Shown piece after piece: positions 8,244-15,756 of a DNA stretch of 41,021 nt. The first letter of the stretch is position 1; each line of letters opens with the position of its first letter. Source of the DNA: Cytophagaceae bacterium (GTDB lineage Bacteria; Bacteroidota; Bacteroidia; Cytophagales; Flexibacteraceae); assembly GCA_027485575.1 (NCBI GenBank), contig JAIXQU010000140.1, positions 1 to 41,021 on the forward strand, read 5' to 3'. The notes beneath the pieces are model-generated. The model worked only from the letters and a program-made list of their open reading frames with translations. It did not search any database and was not told the DNA's origin. Position numbers and translations under genes: made by a program.

Positions 8244-9782
8244 TTAATGTTTAAAATGTCTAATCCCTGTTGTTACCATGCAGATTCCCAATCGATTACA
8301 GGCATCAATTGAGTCTTGATCTTTTATAGATCCGCCTGGTTGAATTACGGATTTAATACCTTCTGCAGCTGCAATTTCTATGCAATCTGAAAAGGGAAAA
8401 AACGCATCAGAAGCCATTGCCGCACCCTTCAAGTCAAAACCAAAAGATTTTGACTTTTGAATGGCCTGTTTTAGTGCATCTACCCGGCTCGTTTGGCCGG
8501 TTCCACTGGCAAGCAATATGCCCTCTTTCACTAAAACTATGGTATTGCTTTTGGTATGTTTTACGATTTTGTTGGCAAATAGGAGATTTTCCCAATCCAT
8601 TTGGGTAGGAACCATTGTAGTGGTTACTGTACATAAATCTTTTTGAACTACTGCCAAATCATTTTGTTGAACCAGAAAGCCATTGAACAGGGATTTAACC
8701 TGCATTTTTGGACTTGTTAGGTTCCTGGATTTTAAAATTATTCTGTTTTTCCTGGATTTTAAAATTTCTAACGCTTCAGAATCGTATTCAGGAGCAATTA
8801 ATATTTCAAAGAAAAGTGAGTTTAATAACGTCGCAGTTTCTTTATCCAATATTTGATTTACCGAAATCACCCCTCCAAATGCTGAAACCGGATCACAGGA
8901 TAAAGCCAATTGATATGCAACGGGTAAAGTTATTCCAGTAGCAACCCCGCAGGCATTTGTGTGTTTTACTATTAAGCAGGTAGGGAGTTCTTTTTCAAAC
9001 TCATTTAATAGGTTAAGCGCACTTTCGCAGTCTACCAGGTTATTGTAACTTAGTTCTTTACCATGTAGTTTTTCGAAAACGTCATCCAGATTTCCATAAA
9101 ATGCAGCTTTCTGGTGTGGGTTTTCGCCATATCTGAGTTCATTTTTAATAGAATTTGCTTCAATCCAATTTTGTGGCAGGTCTTCCGTGGCACCAGAAAT
9201 TTCTGATAAATACCGGCCAATCGCAGCATCATATGAAGCGGTAATTTGAAATGCTTTGGCTGCAAGTTTTTTTCTTGTTTCCAGGCTGATAAAACCTTTG
9301 GTTGTTTCTAGCTCTTTGGCAATTATTTCATAATCGGCTTTATCTGCCACCACACAAACATCTACAAAATTTTTGGCGGCAGCCCTGATTAGGGACACTC
9401 CCCCAATGTCAATTTTCTCAATCATTTCCTGAAGAGAACCACCCTTTTGCAAAGTTTCCTGAAATGGATATAAGTTCACAACCACCAGGTCGATTGATGG
9501 AATTTCAAATTCTGCTATTTCTGATTGGTCTTCAGCTATTTGTCTCCTATTAAGAATTCCTCCGAAAACTTTGGGATGAAGTGTTTTCACTCTTCCTCCC
9601 AACATTTCCGGAAATTGGGTGAGGTCTTCTACCGGTTTTACCTCCAGCCCCATATTTTTCAGGTATTCCAGTGTTCCTCCAGTTGATATTATTTCGATTT
9701 CCAGGTCTCCTAAAATCCTACCCAAAATATTCAACCCATCTTTGTAATAAGTTGAAATTAAGGCGGTTTTTACTTTTATCAT
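8244..9782 (-). CDS. purH: Bifunctional purine biosynthesis protein PurH (AICAR transformylase/IMP cyclohydrolase)
   Basis: This 512-residue enzyme catalyses the last two steps of IMP synthesis: formylation of AICAR by 10-formyl-THF, then ring closure. The N-terminal IMP cyclohydrolase domain (about 1-145) starts KTALISTYYKDGL and carries GGRVKTLHPKVFGGIL. The AICAR transformylase domain (about 200-512) has NELRYGENPHQKAAFYG, the catalytic KHTNACGVATG segment and SDAFFPFSD. Length is normal. The ATG at 9782 is preceded by a Bacteroidota-type -7 box at 9821-9828, which fits it being the first gene of the purH-mreBCD unit. Confidence 0.97.
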   Translation of the reverse strand: MIKVKTALISTYYKDGLNILGRILGDLEIEIISTGGTLEYLKNMGLEVKPVEDLTQFPEMLGGRVKTLHPKVFGGILNRRQIAEDQSEIAEFEIPSIDLVVVNLYPFQETLQKGGSLQEMIEKIDIGGVSLIRAAAKNFVDVCVVADKADYEIIAKELETTKGFISLETRKKLAAKAFQITASYDAAIGRYLSEISGATEDLPQNWIEANSIKNELRYGENPHQKAAFYGNLDDVFEKLHGKELSYNNLVDCESALNLLNEFEKELPTCLIVKHTNACGVATGITLPVAYQLALSCDPVSAFGGVISVNQILDKETATLLNSLFFEILIAPEYDSEALEILKSRKNRIILKSRNLTSPKMQVKSLFNGFLVQQNDLAVVQKDLCTVTTTMVPTQMDWENLLFANKIVKHTKSNTIVLVKEGILLASGTGQTSRVDALKQAIQKSKSFGFDLKGAAMASDAFFPFSDCIEIAAAEGIKSVIQPGGSIKDQDSIDACNRLGICMVTTGIRHFKH

Positions 9783-9820
9783 TGGAGGAAGCTATAGATT
9801 GATTTATCAGAATTAAAACG

Positions 9821-9828
9821 CAAAGATA
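9821..9828 (-). promoter_or_regulatory. Candidate promoter -7 box for purH-mreBCD
   Basis: On the minus strand the sequence reads TATCTTTGCG, an exact match to the Bacteroidota -7 consensus TAnnTTTG, about 39 bases before the purH start. No convincing TTTG -33 element sits at the expected 19-base spacing, so this rests on the -7 box and position alone. Confidence 0.5.
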
Positions 9829-9883
9829 GACAAACCAGAAAGACAATGGTTTGAATTTAAGAGATAATATGTCTTTAAAATTG

Positions 9884-10330
9884 TTATTTTCTTTTTTCTT
9901 GAAAAAATCGTTTCAGTAGTAATTCTGATTCAATGGCACATAATCCCGTATGAACTGTTGTAGAAGGGTGCAGAAGGGACGGTTCGAACTTTGTCAGTCC
10001 TCTTTTTTCATCGTTTGCTCCCCAAAATATAGTTTTTATTTGAGTCCAATATAAAGCTGCCGCACACATTGGACAAGGTTCAAGACTAATATACAGGGTA
10101 CAATCTTTCAGGTATTTAGAATTGAAGTGTGCGCAGCCTGAAGTGATGGCAAGCATTTCTGCATGGGCCGTCGCATCGTTTAACATCTCGGTCTGGTTAT
10201 GGGCTTTTGAGATTATTTTTCCATCACAAACTAAAACAGCGCCTACTGGCACTTCACCTTTTTCATAAGCAATTTCTGCCAGTTGGATGGCTTTTTGCAT
10301 AAAAACAGCATCGTCTGGTTTTGAAATCAT
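9884..10330 (-). CDS. tadA: tRNA-specific adenosine deaminase TadA
   Basis: This 148-residue protein has the cytidine/deoxycytidylate deaminase zinc site: His56-Ala-Glu58 (ATAHAEMLAI) and Cys86/Cys89 (EPCPMCAAAL). The length and the PVGAVLV start region match TadA, which converts A34 to inosine in tRNA-Arg(ACG) so it can read CGN codons. A related guanine or cytosine deaminase is possible, but the PCPMCAAAL context and small size favour TadA. It is a single gene between the purH unit and the metallopeptidase. Confidence 0.88.
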   Translation of the reverse strand: MISKPDDAVFMQKAIQLAEIAYEKGEVPVGAVLVCDGKIISKAHNQTEMLNDATAHAEMLAITSGCAHFNSKYLKDCTLYISLEPCPMCAAALYWTQIKTIFWGANDEKRGLTKFEPSLLHPSTTVHTGLCAIESELLLKRFFQEKRK

Positions 10331-10367
10331 TGAATTAACTTAAGATTGGCAGAAAAAAATAACTTAA

Positions 10368-10400
10368 TAATAAAAAGCCGACCCTTTTCGGGGGTCGGCT
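10368..10400 (-). terminator. Terminator after the M43 metallopeptidase gene
   Basis: Arms AGCCGACCC (10376-10384) and GGGTCGGCT (10392-10400) form a 9-bp GC-rich stem. On the minus strand it is followed by TTTTTATTATT. It lies 40 bases after the stop of the metallopeptidase gene and upstream of tadA, so it separates the two units. Confidence 0.85.
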
Positions 10401-10439
10401 TCTGCAATGGTTTGCTTTTTGGTCGATCCGGTGTCAGGA

Positions 10440-12446
10440 TCAAGGATGTAATATTACAACCTTTTTGGACATTTTCGAATCTCCAGAGAAAATAATTAGG
10501 TTGTAAAGTCCGTTTGGCAAATTATCTACCCTTATTTCTGCTTTTTCCAATTCATTATTTGGGGTACTTAAGGTTTCGTTTTTCCAGGTTTTGCCTTGCA
10601 TATCCACCAACATGATTGTTGAATTTTGAAACCAGGCAAGGTTTGGTAACTCTAAGCTTAATACGTTATTCGCTGGATTCGGGAATATTTGCAATTCAGA
10701 CAAGTCAACGATTTCATTTTTGAAATCGCTTTCTGACTGACGGGCAGTTCCACCACTTACAACTACGTTATAGTCTTCCACTTCTCCATAACTAAAAGTT
10801 TCGCAGCTTGTATTGTTAGAGTTCCACTTCATTGAAACCCTCATTCTTGTAGTTCCATTTCTAGCAGTGGTTGGTACAGTAAAGGTTGTGCTTAAATTGG
10901 CTGCAGAGGTAGAGCTTCTTGATACTACTTGTTCGCCAGCATCCAAAAAGTCTCCATCCTTATTCCAATCTATCCAAACTTTCCAAAATTCGGTTGCAGT
11001 ATATCCAGTCCGGAATCCTGCACTGTAGCCAAGTGAATAAGACGTTCCGGCGGTAATATTTGCTGCTGTTGTTGTAAAATAGATGTAACCTGCATCTGAA
11101 GCGGATGTTCTTGTAAGGTTACTCAATGATACCCTGTCTATCCACTCATCAGTTTGGGCATTTCCTCTTGAAGCACAATATGTGACTGTTCCTGAAGACT
11201 GGGTTGTGAATGCGGCATTGCTGCTGTAGGCACTTGTCCCGGTTGCACAAACAGTTTGAACACTGAATAGATAATTTGATCCGGCAACTAATCCAGTAAT
11301 GGCAAGGCTATTGGTAGTTGAGGTTAAAGTTGATAAAACAGTTCCCGCTGAATTTTTTACCTGAACGTTGTATGAAACAGCTCCACCGGCTACAGCCCAA
11401 TTAAGGGTTGCGGTTGTTTGGGTAACCAATGAAGTTGAAAGGCTGGCAGGAACTGCACAAGTAGTTCCACTAACTGGTTGGCATCCAATGGAAGATGCTA
11501 AGCTTGCTCTGGATCCACCAGCTGCAAAAAGGGCTCTCATTCTGGATGCCTGTCCAGCCGAAAACATAAACATGCAAGCGTCATCTGTGTAATCCATATA
11601 GTTCATATACATATCACTTGTGTTGCTGCAGGATGCAGTCGGAAATGCCGGGCAGCCATAATTTTCATCCGCCTGATTTGGTGTGTCAGCAACATTGTCT
11701 GTCCCTGTGCAAGCGGTGCCATCATCACCCCAAATGTGGTTCAGGTTTAAATAGTGACCCACTTCATGGGTTCCTGTTCTTCCCTTGTTGAAGGGCGCAA
11801 CTGCTGAACCGCCTCTTCCCATGTATCTGTAATCGATAACAACTCCATCTGTTGAGGCAGGGCCACCCGGGAATTGGGCATAACCCAAAATACCACCACC
11901 AATATTACAAACCCAGATATTTAGGTAGGCCGCAGTATTCCAAGCAGCTTTACCGCTGGTTGAAGCACTTTTTACCGCATCATTGGTTCCAAAGCTTGTT
12001 CTTGTAGTCGATGTCCTTGTTATACCTGTGGTTGCCACACCAGTTGGGTCTTGTTTTGCAAGACAAAATTGAATTTCGACATCTGATTTTAAACCTGCAA
12101 AAAGTGAAGGAGTGTTTACATTGTCAGCATTGAGCAATCTGTAATCTTCATTTAGCACATCAATCTGAGATTGCACCTGGGCATCACTAATGTTTTCGGC
12201 CGCTGTTCTGTATACCACGTGAACGACTACGGGTATTGTATATACGATACCTGTGACCTTGTCATTGCCATGGTTTTTTATATACTGTGTGGTGTGGTCC
12301 TCGATTTGTTGTCGGGATTTCTGCATTTCTGGATTCATTTCCAATAAATGGTTGTGCTGCTCTACTGCACCACAATTTCGCTGTGCCGAAGCTGAGGAAA
12401 CAATACCTGCAGCAAGGGCTAATGTTTGTAAGAGTCTGAATTTCAT
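10440..12446 (-). CDS. Secreted M43-family zinc metallopeptidase with Fn3, GEVED and T9SS sorting domains
   Basis: The 668-residue precursor starts at the ATG at 12446, which gives a clean signal peptide (MKFRLLQTLALAAGIVSSASAQ); an earlier in-frame ATG at 12488 would add 14 hydrophobic residues and is less likely. The peptidase domain has the zinc motif HEVGHYLNLNH (His227, Glu228, His231, His237) and the Met-turn region YMNYMDYTDDACM, as in pappalysin/cytophagalysin enzymes. A fibronectin type III domain follows (about 331-416), then a GEVED domain (about 488-563, WIDWNKDGDFLDAGEQ ... YGEVEDYNV). The last 84 residues are a type A T9SS sorting domain (FPNPANN ... LPNGLYNLII ... KKVVI). It is thus exported through T9SS and released or anchored at the surface. 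The substrate is unknown. Confidence 0.93.
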   Translation of the reverse strand: MKFRLLQTLALAAGIVSSASAQRNCGAVEQHNHLLEMNPEMQKSRQQIEDHTTQYIKNHGNDKVTGIVYTIPVVVHVVYRTAAENISDAQVQSQIDVLNEDYRLLNADNVNTPSLFAGLKSDVEIQFCLAKQDPTGVATTGITRTSTTRTSFGTNDAVKSASTSGKAAWNTAAYLNIWVCNIGGGILGYAQFPGGPASTDGVVIDYRYMGRGGSAVAPFNKGRTGTHEVGHYLNLNHIWGDDGTACTGTDNVADTPNQADENYGCPAFPTASCSNTSDMYMNYMDYTDDACMFMFSAGQASRMRALFAAGGSRASLASSIGCQPVSGTTCAVPASLSTSLVTQTTATLNWAVAGGAVSYNVQVKNSAGTVLSTLTSTTNSLAITGLVAGSNYLFSVQTVCATGTSAYSSNAAFTTQSSGTVTYCASRGNAQTDEWIDRVSLSNLTRTSASDAGYIYFTTTAANITAGTSYSLGYSAGFRTGYTATEFWKVWIDWNKDGDFLDAGEQVVSRSSTSAANLSTTFTVPTTARNGTTRMRVSMKWNSNNTSCETFSYGEVEDYNVVVSGGTARQSESDFKNEIVDLSELQIFPNPANNVLSLELPNLAWFQNSTIMLVDMQGKTWKNETLSTPNNELEKAEIRVDNLPNGLYNLIIFSGDSKMSKKVVILHP

Positions 12447-12508
12447 TGCTGTTAATTTGATTGAACAAAAACAAATGATGAAAAACAAAGTGATTAATAA
12501 AAATTGTT

Positions 12509-12523
12509 TGCGACACTGTCGCA
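12509..12523. promoter_or_regulatory. Perfect 15-bp palindrome upstream of the metallopeptidase gene
   Basis: TGCGACACTGTCGCA is a perfect inverted repeat (7 + 1 + 7), 63 bases before the metallopeptidase start. On the minus strand it lies about 15 bases upstream of TCACTTTG, a one-mismatch -7-like box, so it would overlap a -33 region. Its shape suits a dimeric repressor or activator operator. The regulator is not identifiable. Confidence 0.4.
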
Positions 12524-12694
12524 GAACATAAATGCGAAATACTTGAAAAACTCGCTAAAACACAAATATTATTCGGCGAAATTGACCAATCGCGAAAACA
12601 AATTTGGTGGAATTCCGGATTAATTGTTCAAAATTGGATTTATAATTCCCCAGATCTTTAACCGGGAATTTTTTCGTTTTAAAAAAACAGGGAC

Positions 12695-12723
12695 AAAAAA
12701 AAAGCGACTCAAAAGTCGCTTTT
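12695..12723 (-). terminator. Terminator after rpmE
   Basis: Arms AAAGCGACT (12701-12709) and AGTCGCTTT (12714-12722) form a tight stem with a 4-base loop. Read on the minus strand it ends in a run of nine T. It lies 19 bases after the L31 stop codon. Confidence 0.9.
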
Positions 12724-12741
12724 CTATAAAATATAAAAATC

Positions 12742-12984
12742 TTATCGATTGTATTTTTTGTTGAATTTCTCCACCCGACCCGCAGCATTGAATGCTTGCT
12801 TCTTGCCTGTGTAAAATGGATGTGATGCTGAAGAAACCTCAACACGAACCATTGGATATGTGTTACCATCTTCCCAAACTATGGTTTCAGAAGAACTCAT
12901 TGTTGAGCGGGTAAGAAATTTGAAATCGCTGGAGGAATCTGCAAAAACGACTTCGTTATATTTTGGATGGATATCGGCTTTCAT
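12742..12984 (-). CDS. rpmE: 50S ribosomal protein L31, type B (zinc-independent)
   Basis: This 80-residue protein matches L31 type [15 protein letters not shown] at the start and [13 protein letters not shown] ... [10 protein letters not shown] near the end. No cysteines are present, so this is the C-minus form that needs no zinc. L31 bridges the 50S and 30S subunits. The ATG at 12984 is chosen over an upstream in-frame TTG (12990) because it gives the canonical N-terminus. It has its own promoter-like box and terminator, so it is a single-gene unit. Confidence 0.96.
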   Translation of the reverse strand: MKADIHPKYNEVVFADSSSDFKFLTRSTMSSSETIVWEDGNTYPMVRVEVSSASHPFYTGKKQAFNAAGRVEKFNKKYNR

Positions 12985-13006
12985 CGTCAAAAAAATTTTC
13001 GGACCG

Positions 13007-13014
13007 CAAAAGTA
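13007..13014 (-). promoter_or_regulatory. Candidate promoter -7 box for rpmE
   Basis: The minus strand reads TACTTTTGCGG, an exact TAnnTTTG match, 22 bases before the rpmE ATG. It would give a short leader of about 15 bases. No clear -33 TTTG is seen at the expected spacing. Confidence 0.55.
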
Positions 13015-13147
13015 GTAAAAAAATGTATCTAAGCTACTTTGGGTTTAAAAAAAGTTGAAATATTTGATTTTTATATTTGACTGGTCCACAATTTTGTTGT
13101 TTCAAACAATTGAAATTCAGTGGATTGATGGTTTTTAAATTGGATTA

Positions 13148-13230
13148 GCGGGCCAGATGGCAGCGGTAGCCCACAGCGAGGGAGGAACGACTGAAGCGAG
13201 GACTACAAGCGAACAGCTGGAATTTCCCGC
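13148..13230. other. GC-rich foldable extragenic element
   Basis: This 83-base stretch is far richer in G+C than its surroundings. Its ends pair: GCGGG-CCAG (13148-13156) with CTGG (13217-13220) and CCCGC (13226-13230), with a small AATTT bulge. The inside holds purine-rich near-repeats of the GCGAGG/GCGAAC type. Short ORFs across it look like chance. It resembles the GC-rich intergenic elements seen in many Bacteroidota, but copy number in this genome is unknown. It could be a repeat element or a structured RNA; the strand is undecided. The rest of the 12985-13355 gap holds only the two promoter-like boxes listed. Confidence 0.5.
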
Positions 13231-13316
13231 CCAAAATGAAAGGTCGGTTTTACGGGCGATATCGATTTTAGAAAATGAAAATAGTGCAACTATGGGTCCG
13301 ATTGAAAAATAAAATT

Positions 13317-13324
13317 TATACTTG
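13317..13324 (+). promoter_or_regulatory. Candidate promoter -7 box for the coiled-coil/zapA unit
   Basis: TATACTTG differs from TAnnTTTG at one position and lies 31 bases before the ATG at 13356, between the GC-rich element and the gene. No clear -33 element. Confidence 0.4.
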
Positions 13325-13355
13325 CAACAGAAAAATAACACAAAAAGCTGCTATC

Positions 13356-13649
13356 ATGGACGCATTGATAAAAGGGAAACTTGAACTGTTATCCAGCAAG
13401 ATAAATGCACTTTTGGCAGAAAAAGTAGCCCTGAAAGACGAAATCAGATACTACCAGGCAGAGAATAGAGAGCTAAAATCAGAGCTCAACAAAGAAAGAG
13501 GTGTTGTGAAAAATTTTCCTTTACCGACTGAAAAGCCTAACATTGCAATTGAAAATGGGAGCTATGCCGAAAAGGTAGCCGCAATTACAAAGCAGATAGA
13601 TGTGTATGTGGAGGAAATCGATAAGTGTATAGCCCATCTCGGAGAATAA
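13356..13649 (+). CDS. Small coiled-coil protein upstream of zapA
   Basis: This 97-residue, highly charged protein is predicted to be mostly coiled coil from about residue 5 to 50 (KLELLSSKINALLAEKVALK, then ENRELKSELNKE), with a second helical stretch at the C-terminus. The ATG at 13356 is chosen because it gives a compact product and follows a promoter-like box; an upstream in-frame ATG (13275) would add 27 residues lacking this character. It sits 19 bp before zapA and is surely cotranscribed. Size and coiled coil recall ZapB, which bridges ZapA to other division proteins, but that is inference from shape and place; no sequence signature proves it. Confidence 0.75.
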   Translation: MDALIKGKLELLSSKINALLAEKVALKDEIRYYQAENRELKSELNKERGVVKNFPLPTEKPNIAIENGSYAEKVAAITKQIDVYVEEIDKCIAHLGE

Positions 13650-13668
13650 AGTATTCATTTACAGGAAT

Positions 13669-13944
13669 TTGGAAAAGATTTCAGTTGTAGTTCAAATCGC
13701 TGGCAAAGATTACCCGATGAAGGTAGTGGCCACTGATGAGCCTCGGGTGCGTGAAGCGGCCCAACAGCTTGCGACACAAATTGAGTCGTATAAGAATTTC
13801 GGAATTATAGAAAAGCAAGACTTGCTCGCCATGGTAGCCTTTGATTCAATTTTTTCAAAGCTAACACTCAACGAGCAAAAAACGCAGCTGATAGAAGGTG
13901 TTTGTGCTGAAATAGAGGCACTTGCCGGTCAGTTGGATGGCTGA
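13669..13944 (+). CDS. zapA: Cell division protein ZapA
   Basis: This 91-residue protein has the ZapA pattern: an N-terminal beta-rich head (EKISVVVQIAGKDYPMKV), the DEPRVREAAQQLATQIESYK helix, then a long C-terminal helix ending in GVCAEIEALAGQL. ZapA binds and bundles FtsZ at the division ring. The start is a TTG (13669) with AGGA five bases before it; no nearby ATG or GTG keeps the conserved N-terminus. It follows the coiled-coil gene by 19 bp and precedes rny by 207 bp. Confidence 0.9.
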   Translation: MEKISVVVQIAGKDYPMKVVATDEPRVREAAQQLATQIESYKNFGIIEKQDLLAMVAFDSIFSKLTLNEQKTQLIEGVCAEIEALAGQLDG

Positions 13945-14120
13945 TTCTCCGTCAAACCAAATAGATTTCGAATAGTCAACTTGTTGATTATCTGAATAAT
14001 AAAATATGGCCTTTTCAGAAGGCAAAATTTTCGGCTATAGGGCCAAAGATTTTTATTTGGGGGCCAGCTCATTTCTTCCAATTTTCATTTTCCTGCGTAA
14101 TCGGTTTTTCGGGAGGTTTC
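13945..14120 (+). ncRNA. ssrS: Candidate 6S-like structured RNA between zapA and rny
   Basis: The gap has no ORF but has long-range pairing: CTCCG...AAACC (13947-13958) can pair with GGTTT...CGGGAG (14103-14115), enclosing about 170 bases. Inside are smaller hairpins, for example GCCTT/AAGGC at about 14009-14023 and a GGCC...GGCC pair at 14041-14065. A ~170-180-nt RNA closed by an end-to-end stem next to zapA fits 6S RNA, which sits beside zapA in many bacteria. No promoter is clear and I could not confirm the 6S central bubble, so the identity is tentative. Confidence 0.35.
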
Positions 14121-14151
14121 CTTCATTAATCTTTATACACATATAACATAA

Positions 14152-15714
14152 ATGGAAGTAATCATTTGGATTGTTCTTATTGCAGCAGGAGGCGCTGCCG
14201 GATTTATAGCCTCGAAAACAGTCTTCAAGAGTTCACTATCAAAGTTTGAAGACGAAGCAAAAAGCAAAGCCAGCACTATCTTAAAGGAAGCAGAATTGAA
14301 TGCTGAGGCGACCAAGAAAAATAAGATGTTGGAGGCCAAGGAGTTTTTTATTAAGCAAAAATCTGAATTTGAGGATGATGCAAATAGAAAGAGAAATCTG
14401 ATGGCTCAAAACGAAAACAAACTGAAGCAGCAGCAACAGCAAATTTCGAAAATGCAAGAGCAGGTGAGTAGAAAAGAAGCTGAATTGGAAAGTGGGAAAC
14501 AAAATCTTGATGCACAGATTGAAATTGTTGCCAAGCGAAAAGAAGAGGCGGAGAGATTACTTTCACAACAACAGCAACAATTGACCAGAATAGCCAATCT
14601 ATCGTTGGAGGAAGCAAGGGATCAATTGGTAGAAAGCCTTAAAAATGAGGCCAGTACAAAAGCTGCATCCCACATCAAAGACATGATGGAAGAAGCAAAA
14701 CTTACTGCAACCAAAGAAGCGAGGAAAATTATTCTGACCACCATTCAAAGAACTGCGCATGAGCAAGCCATTGAAAATTGTGTTTCGGTTTTTAACCTCG
14801 AAAGTGACGACATCAAGGGTAAAATCATTGGAAGGGAAGGTAGAAACATCAGAGCCATTGAAGCTGCAACCGGGGTTGAGCTGATAGTTGATGATACCCC
14901 AGAGGCCATAATTATTTCTGGTTTTGACCCTGTCAGGAGAGAAGTTGCCAGACTTTCGCTCCATCGATTGGTTCAGGATGGAAGAATTCACCCTGCCCGT
15001 ATTGAGGAAGTTGTGAATAAAACCCGAAAAAATATCGATGACGAAATCATAGAAAATGGAGAAAGAACGGCCATCGATCTTGGAATACATGGCCTGAATC
15101 CAGAGTTAATCAAGATGGTTGGCCGCATGAAATACCGATCTTCTTATGGACAAAATTTATTGCAACACAGCAGAGAAGTTGCAAGGCTTTGTGCTACCAT
15201 GGCGGCAGAACTTGGATTGAATGCCAAACTTGCCAAACGGGCAGGATTGCTCCACGATATCGGAAAGGTTTGGCCTGAAGAGGCTGAACTTCCGCACGCA
15301 TTATTGGGAATGGAACTTGCCAAGAAGTTTAAGGAACATCCGGATGTGATTAACGCCATTGGTGCTCACCATGATGAGATTGAAATGACATGTATGATTG
15401 CCCCTATCATCCAAAGCTGCGATGCCATTTCTGGTTCCAGACCAGGAGCAAGGAGGGAGGTGATGGATAGCTATATCAAACGATTGAAAGACCTTGAAAA
15501 TATGGCGCTTTCATTTGACGGAGTAAACCAATGTTATTGCATTCAAGCAGGTCGTGAGATTCGGGTTATGGTTGATGCAGATAGAGTTAGTGATGATAGG
15601 GCGGGAACTCTTTCATTTGAGATTTCTTCAAAAATTGAAAATGAAATGCAATATCCAGGTCAAATTAAAGTTACCGTAATCAGGGAAAAGAGGGCAGTTA
15701 GTTTTGCCAAATAA
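14152..15714 (+). CDS. rny: Ribonuclease Y
   Basis: This 520-residue protein has the full RNase Y layout: an N-terminal membrane anchor (about 3-24), a long coiled coil rich in Lys, Glu and Gln (about 30-195), a KH RNA-binding domain with [15 protein letters not shown] (about 224-238), and an HD hydrolase domain with the metal-binding [12 protein letters not shown] (His368-Asp369). RNase Y starts mRNA decay by endonucleolytic cleavage at the inner membrane. All key residues are present and the length is normal. It precedes the DUF3857 gene by 42 bp, so the two are likely cotranscribed. Confidence 0.97.
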   Translation: MEVIIWIVLIAAGGAAGFIASKTVFKSSLSKFEDEAKSKASTILKEAELNAEATKKNKMLEAKEFFIKQKSEFEDDANRKRNLMAQNENKLKQQQQQISKMQEQVSRKEAELESGKQNLDAQIEIVAKRKEEAERLLSQQQQQLTRIANLSLEEARDQLVESLKNEASTKAASHIKDMMEEAKLTATKEARKIILTTIQRTAHEQAIENCVSVFNLESDDIKGKIIGREGRNIRAIEAATGVELIVDDTPEAIIISGFDPVRREVARLSLHRLVQDGRIHPARIEEVVNKTRKNIDDEIIENGERTAIDLGIHGLNPELIKMVGRMKYRSSYGQNLLQHSREVARLCATMAAELGLNAKLAKRAGLLHDIGKVWPEEAELPHALLGMELAKKFKEHPDVINAIGAHHDEIEMTCMIAPIIQSCDAISGSRPGARREVMDSYIKRLKDLENMALSFDGVNQCYCIQAGREIRVMVDADRVSDDRAGTLSFEISSKIENEMQYPGQIKVTVIREKRAVSFAK

Positions 15715-15756
15715 AACACAGAAAATAGCCCGGCTTGGGTAGAAAATAAAGTCAAA

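Noticed and set aside
12555-12869. 104-codon ORF overlapping rpmE
   Set aside because: It runs through the rpmE terminator and overlaps L31 in another frame; the composition is not protein-like.
13135-13341. 68-codon minus-strand ORF across the GC-rich element
   Set aside because: The coding look comes from the element's base composition; its 5' part is promoter-like AT-rich DNA and no family is recognised.
14599-15090. 163-codon ORF on the minus strand inside rny
   Set aside because: It lies wholly opposite the well-supported RNase Y gene, has no recognisable domain and no start context; it is a shadow of the real gene.
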